A stretch of 64,000 bases of DNA, taken from Prunus persica (Eukaryota; Streptophyta; Magnoliopsida; Rosales; Rosaceae). The translations under genes and the position numbers were made by a program. Where the stretch lies: contig NC_034009.1 in assembly GCF_000346465.2 (NCBI RefSeq), positions 24,473,090 to 24,537,089 on the forward strand, in the 5' to 3' direction. Below the pieces are notes generated by a model that worked only from the letters and a program-made list of their open reading frames with translations, was not told the DNA's origin and searched no databases. Positions 11,809 through 23,237 of this stretch are shown here, one piece after another. Within the stretch, counting starts at the first letter, position 1; every line of letters starts with the position of its first letter.

Positions 11809-12162
11809 TAATGGCTAACGCCGATTAGCGATTCTCCCGTTGCCAACATTGAGAGTCGTTGGTGCTCCGCACTCCTCACCCGTAAGGAGGGTGTTTGTTT
11901 ATGTTTAGTGCTTTTTCCTCTCCTCTTCTCAAAGATGAATATATTTTTTTCTTCCATGTTAGCGATTTTTTTTGTATTGTTTCATCCTTAGTTATATTAA
12001 CTGCGGGCATCGGCGGCTTCTTTCTTTTTGTTGTGCCTGATAAAATTGACCTTAGATGGCTTCATTTTCTTCAAATCACCCCAGTTGCCTTTCCCAATCT
12101 GATGAGATTGGACAAATAACTTTAATGGACCAATATGCGCAACCCATGTAGAAAACCATATC

Positions 12163-12353
12163 TATTATAGGGTGGACTCCTATCCTGGTGTATGATTTTT
12201 GTTTTGTAAAATCACCCCAGTTTCCCTTCATTATGATGGTAGATTGACCTTGCGAAGGCTATATCTAAAGGAAAAGCAAACAGAGCCATGCCACTAGAAC
12301 ACAGATTTTTGTTTTGTAAATTTTTTATAAAGTTATTCGGTGTTGATTTTTCA
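12163..12353. repeat. 191-bp dispersed repeat, copy A
   Basis: It starts TATTATAGGGTGGACTCC, ends GGTGTTGATTTTTCA, and recurs in the same orientation at 34320-34510 with only a few differences. The sharp ends suggest a mobile unit or transposon end, but no inverted termini were seen. Confidence 0.8.
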
Positions 12354-12788
12354 ATTTAAAAAATGTATTTGGAAGTCTTGTTGGCTCAATCACTTTTCTT
12401 TCTTTGTTCTACTCTTCTAGATTTGGGAGGGGCTACTTCGGCAACGGGTGAGAACTGGTGTTAGAAGGGGATGGAAAAGTCGTTGAAAAATTAGGTTGGT
12501 TTTATTGATATATTTTATATTTATAGTGAATTGATGGAAATGGAAGCATGTGATTTGATTTAACGGAAATTTTTAAAGGAGTTTGACGTAGGTGGTAAAT
12601 ATTGCAACACTTTAAATAGTTCAAGTGGTTGCTAGAAAAAATTAAAAATTCATGTAGTAATCCCGCACGTACTAAAAAGTTCGGATGATATTTATGTAAA
12701 TTCCCCTTTAGGGTAAATAGAGATAGCTTGTAAAAGCTTCCACTTCTAAAAAATAAGTCCGGATCCAAATTGTTCTTGAATGTCTTTA
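12354..12788. other. Gene-free AT-rich stretch
   Basis: Nothing recognisable; no frame with family character on either strand. Confidence 0.4.
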
Positions 12789-12970
12789 CCTAAGTTTGTC
12801 TCTTAGCTTAGAGGATGTATATAAAAGACTTAAAAGAGTTAGTCTTGAAAAGATATTTTCATGCTTTCTCAATAAGTCTCAACAATCGTGCCAAAAATTA
12901 ATTAAGAGTTAGGCGAGAGATCAATTTCTTGTGTTGCATGCAAATGTGTCTTATGGTTGCCTGAATTTCT
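12789..12970 (+). pseudogene. P450 remnant: promoter and first codons only
   Basis: The sequence CCTAAGTTTGTCTC, then AACAATCGTGCCAAAAATTA, then TTTCTTGTGTTG and CTTATGGTTGCCTG runs parallel to the promoter, 5' leader and first 20 or so codons of the two P450s at 5.2-5.4 and 8.3-8.5 kb. The start codon is damaged (ATCAAT where the intact gene has ATGGAT). Homology then stops. It is what remains of a third tandem P450, cut by later insertions. Confidence 0.7.
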
Positions 12971-13651
12971 TGTGGGGGAGCTGGGAGGAGAAGGGGATGG
13001 AGAGAAAGAGAAGGAGGGGGGGGGGGGGGGGTTGTTATTTATTATAAAGATTTTTTTAATGTTAATTTATTTTATTATATAATTAATTTATTATTTTTTT
13101 AAAGAAACAGCGGGTCCTACAGTAGACACGTTATCAATTAAATCAAATAGTCAACTTAATAGAAAGTTTAAATTGGTCAAATTTGAAAATCATCAAGTGT
13201 AAATTGATGAAATTGGAATTCGAGAGCCTATGTTCAGAATGATCCTAAATCTTCAGGAAGTCTTTTGACGTTAGTCCTAATATATATTTGTAATTCCATG
13301 AGTGTTTCATGTTGCATGTTCTGCGGGTCCTTTTCAAATAAATCAGCCATGTGCACAAGAGTGAATTTAGCTGAAGACATGTCATGTCTTCTGTTCATAA
13401 AAAAACAACAAAGAAGGTTACTAGCATTCCTTATATATATATGTGTGTACTTTTTGTTTTTGGGTGAGAAAAGTCCCTTCGAGTGGACAGGAAATTGTAC
13501 TTTTTTTGTCTTTTCGCATTTTTTTTTTCATGTTAGAGTAGTTTGGGACCATCCTCGTTCAAAGGAGACATGTGCAGTTGCAAAAGACCATCGTGCATGT
13601 TTATGGGAAAAAACAAAACCTCTAGCCCACTTGGCTATAAATTATTGTATG
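12971..13651. other. Gene-free stretch left of the gypsy element
   Basis: It contains a G homopolymer run of nearly 20 bases around 13013-13031, a place where assembly or base calls may be unreliable. No gene supported. Confidence 0.4.
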
Positions 13652-13656
13652 TATGT

Positions 13657-14161
13657 TGTTTACACCATAATGAACCGAGCAGACCCAGCATCAAAGCGAC
13701 TAGCACCAAGGCAGCCACGCCTTCTCCCATGCCGAAGGAAGACACACTTCCGAGGTGCCTGACACCTGCCGAAGCTCTCAGCTGCCAAACCTAATCTCCA
13801 GGACACGTGTCGCCACCACAACGGCTTGCACAAAGTCCCACATTGGAACTTTGTGCAAAGCTCCCACTTTCACTTCCCTATAAATAGGGAACAGTACCAA
13901 GGTACAAAAAACGACTATTCTCCCACTTTTACTGTTACTCTGCCAGAATTACTACTTGTAACTGACTTAGGCATCGGAGAGCCTTCGGCCAGCACCACAC
14001 CGGTGTCCGAAGCTTAATGATTGCTTCTCCTCTTTTACCTTCTACAGGTCTCTCACCAACCCATTTCACCAAGGGCCTCAGCCTTCTTCTCTGCTGAAGA
14101 CTCAGCACATCTAATCACTAAGTTGGACTCAATATTGGCCGGGCCATTTTGAGCATCAACA
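13657..14161 (+). repeat. 5' LTR of the gypsy element
   Basis: Starts TGTTTACACC, ends GAGCATCAACA. TATAAATA lies at 13879-13886 and an ACACGTGTCG element (G-box-like) near 13802. It is the same length as the 3' LTR; differences seen are T/A, C/A, T/C and G/T (5'/3'). Confidence 0.95.
13879..13886 (+). promoter_or_regulatory. TATA box of the LTR promoter
   Basis: TATAAATA in CCCTATAAATAGGG context; the same box occurs at about 24987 in the 3' LTR, where it could drive read-out into the P450 fragment at 25524. Confidence 0.7.
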
Positions 14162-14164
14162 GTT

Positions 14165-14180
14165 TGGCGCCGTCTGTGGG
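14165..14180 (+). other. Primer-binding site
   Basis: TGGCGCCGTCTGTGGG lies three bases after the 5' LTR, where the tRNA primer pairs. The TGGCGCCGTCTG form is usual in Tat-type gypsy elements; the tRNA species was not determined. Confidence 0.75.
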
Positions 14181-14273
14181 AACTCGACACTTGAATCCCC
14201 TCTTTCTCTATCAGCCCAGCTGGCTCCTTCACCCCTCAGGCCCCGTCGCCTCTTCTTCACCCCACATTCTGCT

Positions 14274-17077
14274 ATGCCGACCGAGGATAGCCGCGACACC
14301 CAGCACCATACCCCCCGCGATGGTACTTCTAGAAGGAAATCTTAGGAAGATGCCACTCTCCAGGCAGAAGTGGAGCGCCTCCGCGACAGTGTCACTAAAA
14401 TGTCGGAAAAAAACGAGCACCTTCATTGCAAGAACATTGAGCTAGAACATGACTACCGTGTTTTAAAGCGGAACTGGGAAAGGACTCACACCCAGGATGC
14501 CCAGCAAGACCTCACCCAGAACGTTGGGCCTACTCAGCCGAACCAGCCGGTACACTCCAGCCACAGTGCCTCGGCCCAAGCTAGGCTCCGCAAAGGTAAA
14601 GACCACCTTCATCCGGAGATAACCCAGTCGCGACCCCTTTGCGTTCCCCCACCGAGGGACCGGCCCCATGAACCAGTCAGGATCTACCAAGATTGCAGGG
14701 ATCGCCTCTCGGACCGTCAGCCGAGGCCGGTCCCTATCCCTGTCAACCTCGAAGACCCACGGGTGACACACCTGGGCCTCTCGCCAGCCCCCGTCCGCAT
14801 ACCCGACGAGGAAGGTGTCGGGGACTCGGATACTTGGGACTTTTATAATTCGGAGACCCAGCCAAATTACCACACCGGGGCGCTGGAAAATTGGGAACAA
14901 TCCCCAGTCCCTGTCTGCCCCGCCCCTAGGCCTTTGGCGCCTGAAACTCTTCCTCATGCCGACCCGGCCATGAGGTTTCTCTTTGAAAAGGTCCGGCGCC
15001 TGGAAAGCGAACAACATCGCAGCCCATCAACTCCTTCTGGGCTAACCACGACCAGGGCCCTTTACCGNNNNNNNNNNNNNNNNNNNNNNNNNNNNNNNNN
15101 NNNNNNNNNNNNNNNNNNNNNNNNNNNNNNNNNNNNNNNNNNNNNNNNNNNNNNNNNNNNNNNNNNNNNNNNNNNNNNNNNNNNNNNNNNNNNNNNNNNN
15201 NNNNNNNNNNNNNNNNNNNNNNNNNNNNNNNNNNNNNNNNNNNNNNNNNNNNNNNNNNNNNNNNNNNNNNNNNNNNNNNNNNNNNNNNNNNNNNNNNNNN
15301 NNNNNNNNNNNNNNNNNNNNNNNNNNNNNNNNNNNNNNNNNNNNNNNNNNNNNNNNNNNNNNNNNNNNNNNNNNNNNNNNNNNNNNNNNNNNNNNNNNNN
15401 NNNNNNNNNNNNNNNNNNNNNNNNNNNNNNNNNNNNNNNNNNNNNNNNNNNNNNNNNNNNNNNNNNNNNNNNNNNNNNNNNNNNNNNNNNNNNNNNNNNN
15501 NNNNNNNNNNNNNNNNNNNNNNNNNNNNNNNNNNGCAGAGCTGATGAAGCAGCAGCAGTCCATGCTAAGGCCGAATACTTCAATACCAAGCGGTGGCCCA
15601 GCTAACCTGATGCGCAACGCTTTCGCTGATCCTCCACTTGCTTCAGCACCGCCCCAGCCCCACTCAGCATTCTACCCTGCCCCGAGTACTCAGGACAACC
15701 AACAACATAAGCGGAAGGATAGCTACCAGCATCCCTTTCGGTAATAACAAACGTGGCAGACATGGCAACCACCACCATTCTAGCGGAGGCAACCCGCCTA
15801 GGCCTGCTGATCGGGCCCCACTTCCATTCGCACCCAAGCCCAGGTTCGAGGTATTTACCACCCTCAACACCACCTATGAGAACGTCCTGGTGCGTGAAGC
15901 CCCCATCATCCCCAAGCCACCCCCCCGGAGACCATCCAGCAAGCCAATGCCAAACACGGGGGTCTTCTGCCGCTTTCATCAATTCAGCGGCCATGACACC
16001 GAGTCTTGTGTTGCGTTGCGCAACATAATTGAAGGGCTCATCCGGGAGGGTAAGCTGGACAACTATGTGCGCAACATACCAGCCCCGCCTAACCCTCACC
16101 AACGACAAATCAACATGATCTCCACCATCAGCGGAGGTCCTACCCTGGCTGGCACCTCCAACAATTCCATCAAACATTATGTCCGCTCCACCTATGCGCA
16201 CCAGGTCTTCACCACCGAGCAGGGACGATTGCCAAAGACCCACAGGACTGGCTGGGCCCCCATTACCTTCTGCGAGGAGGAGGAGCGTGGTGTTATCCTC
16301 CCCCATGACGATCCACTCATTATCCGGGCTGACATTTCTAACTTCGACGTTGGGCGTATCCTGGTGGACACTGGCAGCTCGGTCAGTGTGATGTTTGCCG
16401 AGTGCTTCAATGAACTCCAGGTCCCGCCTCACCTACTCGACCGAAGCATCACACCCCTTGTGAGCTTCTCGGGTGATGTGGTCCAGCCCATTGGCAGCAT
16501 TCATCTCCCTATCTCAATTGGGGCCGCACCCCAGCGGACGACAATCACTACCCCCTTCCTTATCGTCGATTGCCCCACAGCCTACAACGTCATCCTCGGC
16601 TGCCCAGCCCTGGCCCAAATGAGAGCTTTTATTTCCACGCATATGCTACTGTTGAAGTTCCCCACTCCTAATGGCCCAGGCACGGTGCGCGGCGACCAAC
16701 TCGGGGCCCGAAGCTGCTATGCTTCAGCAGTAAAATCCACCAATCGCCAACCTAGGAGCGAGGCCCTTTCGGTAACCATGGCTCCCGCCCCTCCTCAAGC
16801 TGGCACAGACCCACCTGAAGACCCAAGGGAGGAGTCCATCGCACCGCAGGCCGAACCTATGGAGGACCTGGAGCTGGTTACCCTCCATGACGATATCCCG
16901 GATCGACAAGTCCGGATCGGCACCTCCATCTCGCCAGAGCTTCGCTCTGACCTGGTCGCCTTCCTCCGCCTCAACTCCGAAGTCTTCGCTTGGTCCTACA
17001 ATGACATGCCGGGCATCTCACCAGACATCATATCTCATAGGCTTAGCGTCAATCCTGCCGTCAGACCAGTCCGATAG
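14274..17077 (+). pseudogene. gag and aspartic protease of gypsy element
   Basis: The likely start is ATG 14274, but an in-frame TAG at 14343-14345 cuts the frame at codon 24; the next Met is 14370. The capsid-coding part falls largely in the assembly gap (15068-15534) and the frame differs on its two sides. On the right side the frame at 15638-17077 reads a zinc-knuckle-like CRFHQFSGHDTESC (about 15970) and the retroviral-type protease core ILVDTGSSVSVMF (about 16360), which would cleave the polyprotein. The frame ends at TAG 17075-17077 between PVR and KRR, where related elements usually have a glutamine. gag and protease are thus interrupted at both ends. Confidence 0.82.
15068..15534. other. 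Assembly gap (467 N)
   Basis: A run of unknown bases inside the gag region. True length is unknown, so frame continuity across it cannot be judged. Confidence 0.99.
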
Positions 17078-20000
17078 AAGCGTCGCGCTTATGATCCCGA
17101 GCGCTATGAGGCCATGAGGGCGGAGGTGGAACGATTGAGTAGCATCGGATTCATCAGGGAGGTTGACTATCCTACATGGCTGGCTAATGTCGTGATGGTC
17201 CGCAAACCAAGAAAGGGCTGGCGCATGTGTGTCGACTACACCAACCTTAATCGGGCTTGCCCAAAGGACAGCTTCCCGCTACCCCGCATTGACCAGCTAG
17301 TCGACGCCACAGCCGGCCACGCCCTCCTTAGCTTCATGGATGCTTATTCAGGTTACAACCAGATCTTCATGCACCCCGAAGATCAGGCCCACACCTCTTT
17401 CATTACGGACCGCGGCCTCTACTGCTATAAGGTGATGCCCTTCGGCCTCAAAAACGCCGGGGCTACTTATCAGCGTCTGGTGAATCAGCTCTTTGCCCCC
17501 CTGATTGGCAATACCATGGAAGTCTATGTCGATGACATGCTAGTCAAGAGTCGCACGGCTGACCAGCACATCCCCAACCTCTCTGCCATGTTCACCATCT
17601 TGAAGCAATACAAAATGAGGCTTAACCCCACCAAATGTGCATTCGGGGTGGCTTCCGGAAAATTCCTTGGCTTCATGATAAGCCAGAGAGGCATTGAGGC
17701 CAGTCCAGAAAAGATCCAGGCCATCTTAGATATGACAATACCTAAGACGGTCAAGGATATCCAAAGCCTTACAGGGCGTGTCGCAGCCCTGACCAGATTT
17801 ATCTCCAAAGCCACTGACCGCTGCGCCCCATTCTTCAAGGCCCTTAAAGGCACCAAAAGAAACATCACCTGGACTGCTGAATGTGACACGGCTTTCAGCG
17901 AGCTGAAGGAGTATATGGGCCGGGCCCCTTTATTGTCAACCCCTGAGCACGGAGACATCCTCGTGATTTATCTCTCCATCTCAGCTTCGGCTGTTAGCTC
18001 TGTGCTCATCCGATCAAAAGATCACGCGGAGCACCCAGTGCATTATGTTAGTAAAGCATTGCAGGATGCCGAAGTTCGTTACCCGGACATCGAAAAATTG
18101 GCGTTCGCCCTGGTCGTCTCGGCAAGACGCCTCCGACCATATTTCCAAGCTCACACCATCCATGTCTTAACCAACCAACCACTCCGACAGGTGTTGCAGA
18201 ACCCAGAAACTTCTGGGAGGCTGGTCAAATGGGCCATTGAACTGGGCGAGTTTGATCTTCATTACAAACCCCGCCCGGCTATGAGGGGTCAGGCCGTTGC
18301 TGACTTCCTATCCGAATTCACGGATCCCCAAGCTTCCGCAGCTACCCAGCTCATAACCGAACCCAATCCCCCTTCCAGCCAGGACCAAACCCCCACCGAA
18401 GGCAATCTCGACCTAACCCAGCCCCTGTGGACCTTATTCGTAGACGGCTCTTCTAATGCCCAGGGCTGTGGGGCCGGCCTCGTTCTCATCTCCCCAGACA
18501 AGGTTGCCCTCGAGTACGCCCTTCGCTTCAAATTCCAAGCCTCCAACAATGAGGCCGAATACGAAGCACTCATAGCTGGTCTTCGATTAGCCAAAGAGAT
18601 GGATGCCAGGCAAATTCAGATATTTAGCGATTCACAACTCGTGGTCCACCAGGTCAACCAGGACTTCACGGCTAAGGATCCCTCTATGACGGCCTACCTC
18701 CAGCACGCTCGGCACCTGCTGGCGACTTTCCACGCCCACTCTCTCAAGCAAGTGCCGCGCTCCGAGAATAGCCATGCCGATGCACTAGCCAGGTTGGCAT
18801 CAGCCTTGGAGCAGGGACTGGGTCGCCACATCCACATCGAGTTTTTGGCCCAGCCCAGCACACAAGCCCCACTCATCTGCACTATTGATCACAGCCCCAC
18901 ATGGATGGACCCCATCCTCCAGTTCTTACAGAACCAAACACTACCAGCTAATCCGGCAGAAGCACGACGCGTACGCCATCGCTCTGCCCGTTACCTGATC
19001 ATTAACGGCTCCTTATACAAGCGGGGTTTCAGTCTCCCATACCTCCGATGCCTGACTCCAGAGGAGGGTCACTATGTCCTCCGAGAAATCCATGAAGGCA
19101 TCTGCGGCAACCACTCGGGCGCACGCTCGCTAGCCCATAAGGCAATCCGCCAAGGATACTTCTGGCCTTCACTCCACACTGACGCCCAGGCCTTCACCCA
19201 GAAATACGACAAGTGTCAGCGATTCGCCAACATCCCACAACTCCCGGCTGAACCGTTGACTGCAATGGTCAGCCCTTGGCCATTTGCCCAATGGGGACTG
19301 GATCTCATTGGACCGATGCCAGAGGGCAAGGGCCAAGTCAGGTATGCAGTTGTGGCCGTGGACTACTTCACCAAGTGGGCTGAGGCCGAGGCCTTGGCCA
19401 CCATCACTGCGGCTCGCATCGAATCCTTTGTGTGGCAAAACATTGTATGTCGCTTCGGCATCCCCAACTCCATCGTCACCGACAATGGCCGGCAATTTGA
19501 CAACGCCAAATTCAAACAATTTTGTTCCAACCTCAAGATTCGTCTGTGTTTCGCCTCCCCAGCCCATCCACAGTCCAATGGCCAGGTCGAAGCCGTGAAC
19601 AAAATCATCAAGAAGACCCTCAAGACAAAACTTGACAAAGCCAAGGGCTGCTGGCCAGAACTACTCCCAGAAGTACTCTGGTCCTACCGCACCACCTTCC
19701 GCACATCCACGGGTGAAACGCCGTTCTCCCTATCATTTGGAACCGAGGCCGTGGCTCCGGTAGAGATTGGCCAGCCCACATACCGAACCTCCACTTACGA
19801 TGCCACGGCCAATGACGAGCAGTTGGCCCTCAACCTCGACTTCATTGACGAACTCCGGGACCAATCGAACATGCGCAATGCCGCGTACAAGCAACGCATC
19901 GCCAAATACTATGACTCCCGAGTCAAGCCCCGTGCTTTCAAAATGGGGGACTGGGTCATGCGCAAGGTTTCCTTGGCTACCAAAAATCCTAACGAAGGTA

Positions 20001-20137
20001 CCCTCGGCCCTACATGGGAAGGTCCTTACGAGATTATCAAAATCTGCCGCCCCGGCACTTATCAGCTTCGTGATTCCACAGGCAAGACGCTGCCTCACCC
20101 GTGGAATGCTGACCACCTCAAGTACTATTACAAGTAA
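17078..20137 (+). pseudogene. pol: RT, two RNase H domains, integrase
   Basis: A 1007-codon open frame from Met 17114, in the same frame as the protease but cut off from it by TAG 17075. Domains in order: reverse transcriptase with FMDAYSGYNQI and EVYVDDM (about residue 138); the RT-linked RNase H; a second, aRH-type RNase H starting LFVDGSSNAQG (about residue 441); integrase zinc region ending KYDKCQRF, where the first cysteine of the usual CDKC is Tyr; DDE core with D in WGLDLIGP, D in IVTDNGRQF and E in QVEAVNKII. No chromodomain follows; the end WNADHLKYYYK is typical of Tat-type elements. The domain order identifies Ty3/gypsy. Without the stop upstream it would be translated as part of gag-pol; as it stands it is probably inactive in cis. 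Confidence 0.88.
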
Positions 20138-20455
20138 ACATATCTAGACCCTAGGACAATACTTTGGTCTTGATTATTTACTATAAGTTAGACGTAAGGT
20201 ATCTAGACCCTAGACCACTTGTACCTTCTGCCTTTCGGCATCTATTTCAATAAAATGCCTGACTCAGGCTCATTCTCATGAACTCACATTGTTATCATTT
20301 TTAACACAATTGATATCAAGCTAAGTTCATATCATAAATAAAAACAGCCTTGCTCCAGGCAAGGACAAATGTTCATACATAACCACAGTAAACAAAACAC
20401 AATCACTAGAGTACAAAATACAAAATAGCTATAACACATCACGAAGGCAACGCCT
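20138..20455 (+). other. Convergent 3' region with AATAAA
   Basis: The spacer between the ends of pol (+) and the antisense gene (-) contains TTCAATAAAATGCC at about 20247, a possible polyadenylation signal for the sense strand, and a duplicated TATCTAGACCCTAG block (about 20140 and 20200). Confidence 0.45.
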
Positions 20456-22692
20456 TCAGGACTCGGTCGAAGGGGCATCCTCAGTGGCTGGCTCAGCCTC
20501 TGGTGTCGGGGCGCTAGCATCAGCAGGAGGGGTCTGTGCAGGAGGCTCGCCACTGGTGTCAAAGTTAATCTCCAGTGAGGGGTTGAACCTAACCAACCTA
20601 TCTTCCCAGCGAAGCTGCTCATCAACCAGTCGGTCCATGATATAGCTCTTCAGCTCCTCTGAGGATCGGAAGGACTCAATCGCCTCGGCTCGGGCAGCAG
20701 CCACCTCCTCGGCCCTAGATCTCTTCAGCTCCTCCACCTCCTTGGCCAGGGCCGCCTTTTGAACCAGCAAGGTGTTCTTCTCTCGGATGGCCTCCTGCGC
20801 CTCCGCCATTTTGCTCTTGGCTAGCTCATCCCGCCTCTTCAACCTCTGGATCTCCTTGTCAGCCTTGGCCATGCTGACGTACATCTCGCCAAAGGCCTGC
20901 AAAACCAAAACCATGTTAGTCAATCCACACAAAAATAATCCAACACAGGTACATTCAAAAAGGGCCTAAACACTTACATAGGCAGAGGTGAGGATCGTCT
21001 TTTGGGCCCGGTCAATGAAGGAAGAAGCTGGAGTCCTCGCCAAGGCCTCAGGGTCGCTCTTCACGCCTTCCAGGAAGACGTTCACTAAGGGCACCTCCTG
21101 CCGGTGCATAGCCAGGTTGACCTCCTTCTTCTGCTGGCGTAGCCTGCCGAAGTCTACCTTCTCTACCCCTTCAGCGAACACATCCTCCATGCCGAAGGGT
21201 AGCTTCGGCGGTGCCTGCAGATCAAAGGGCGGAAGCCTCGGCCCTGCCCCCATCACATGCTAATGAGCCTCCTCCAAAGCCTTCCTCTTCCCCAGCACGT
21301 CCGCGACCCGACCCTCATCATCATCCCTGGGTCGTTTTCCAGCACTCTTCTCAGCTTTCTTGGCCCGAGACTCCCTCAGCCGCTTCTGCATCTCGGCCTC
21401 ATCAATGTCTACGGCCACCTTCGTGCTCCCCCTTATGATGCCAGCCACTGTCAAAACAAACAAAGCAATTCTATTACTCAAACTTACAAAGGCTCAGTAC
21501 AAAACAAAAAGATAACCCAGGTACTTACTTCCTTGCAGCAGTCCGGACTCAAACAAATTCTTCTGCGTGACTAGGTTCCCGCACTCACGCTCAGTCTCTG
21601 ATAGCTGCGCCCTCACCCACTCAACTTCGTCTTCTTGCTCCTTGGAGATAGGGCCCCACTTCACTGAACCTGCATCAAGGGTTAGAAACTACTTAGCCAT
21701 TTACACTGGCACAAAGGAAGTACAGAACAAAAAATAGGAGCCAAAACAACACAATCAGGCATTGGACAATCTTAAGGGATGGGGCAAGGACCTATAGACT
21801 GGAAGTGGGTAGGAATGTGCTGGACAACGCTCTTCCCTAGAGGACATTCCCAGTCCCCATAGGCCAAGCACCACCTGTTCCTCCAGGACTTTTGCGTTGT
21901 GGGCTTGTGTCCAATAAAATAGCCCCTCTCCTTCGCCTTTCGGCAATTGGCCTGTACCCAGCCAAAATTCCCCTGTTGCTTCGAAATGGAGTACAGGTAC
22001 ATGAACTGCTCAAACGTTGGCTCCCCTAACCCAGCCAACCACCAGGCGATATACACCCCATGAAGAAGAATCCAAAAGTTGGGATTATACTGCCCCGGTG
22101 CATACCCCAACTTGGCCAACATCATCTGAACCCACGGATGAAACGGCAGTCTGAAGCCGTGCCGATACATATCTGTAAAAATCATCACGGAGCCATCTGA
22201 AGGATATCTGACTACATCGGCCTCAGTGGGTAACCTCAAGCCCACATAGGCTGGCACACAAAAATCCGTTCGTAGCTGGGCCAATTTCGCTTCTGTAAGT
22301 GTATTCCGCCTTGGCAACGGGACACCAACCCGGATGTCTAATCCCTATGACACCGAAGCCACGGCTATACCCACAGACCCTGATGGTGATGCCTGGTTGC
22401 TCGAACCCACTTCTTGCGTCTGAGGCAAGGCTAGAACCCGATTTGCTATAGCCTCTAACTCTATATAATTTCTCTGCATCTCCCTATATGCAGCCGACCC
22501 AGAGTCTCCCGATGGCTCAGCCCTCTCACCCCCAGGCCATATCATCCTACTTTCTATGGTTCCTTCCACCATACCCTCTGTCTCTGAACTTTCCTCTTCA
22601 GAACATATATATTGACTCGGCTCTTGACTCTCAGTATCATCCCCGCCGAAGGCAGGGGGGTCAAGACTTTCCCTATCAGAACTTTCAGACAT
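20456..22692 (-). pseudogene. Antisense four-exon gene of the Tat-type element
   Basis: Four exons on the minus strand fit GT-AG sites and phases exactly: 22692-21792, 21669-21529, 21447-20978, 20896-20456, 651 codons with the stop. Exon 1 starts MSESSDRESLD and contains a conserved-looking globular part (LPTEADVVRYPSDG, FHPWVQMMLAKLGYAPGQYN), resembling the plant proteins filed as 'putative gypsy type transposon' (Transposase_28). Exon 3 has a basic stretch AKKAEKSAGKRPRDDDEG; exon 4 is a long coiled coil rich in E, K and A with an acidic, proline-rich tail. Two in-frame TAG codons, 22345-22347 and 21260-21262, break it. Antisense genes 3' of pol are known in Grande and Retand-like elements; their function is unknown. 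Confidence 0.75.
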
Positions 22693-22789
22693 CTACAAAT
22701 ATGGAAAAACAAGAAAAAGGAACTAAATGCACATGCAGAGAGGATCGAACCACAACAACAAGAATTTGCCAAATCTTCATACCAGGCAA

Positions 22790-22880
22790 GAATTCTACAT
22801 GTTCATACATATGTTCAACATGTTCATCATGTTCATGCTCATGTTCAATGTGTTCTTCCTAACCTTCAACATGTTCATGC
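22790..22880. repeat. ATGTTCA-type short tandem repeats
   Basis: ATGTTCA or ATGTTCAACATGTTCATC units repeat about nine times, upstream of the antisense gene and thus in its leader region. Confidence 0.7.
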
Positions 22881-23080
22881 AAAACAAGACATTTCAATTC
22901 AAAAGTTCAAGCGAAATAAGGTCTAACCTTGTTCGTACCACCACGTACAAGTCGCCGGAAATCACCTCAGCCACAAGCACCACCACAAAACCTTCGCCGG
23001 AAATCTCTTCTCCTCCTCCTCAAATTCTCACAATTTTTCTCAACTCAAGCCAAGTGTGATGCCTTCACCACCCAAGTTCC

Positions 23081-23090
23081 TTTAAATAGC
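23081..23090 (-). promoter_or_regulatory. TATA box for the antisense gene
   Basis: Read on the minus strand: GCTATTTAAA, about 390 bp upstream of the antisense start codon. It would place transcription start near 23050 and leave a leader of about 360 nt. Position and composition only. Confidence 0.45.
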
Positions 23091-23237
23091 CAACTAAGGG
23101 TACCACGCCTCGTTTCACGGGCAAACCCTAGCACCCTTTCATATTCCCTCCTAAATCCCTTGTACCTACACACAATTTGAAATTCAATTTTCAAATATAC
23201 AAGCAAGAAACAAAAACAATTGTGAGAAATTTAGGGA

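Noticed and set aside
17524..19644. Minus-strand frames opposite pol
   Set aside because: Shadows of the strongly coding plus strand; no family features.
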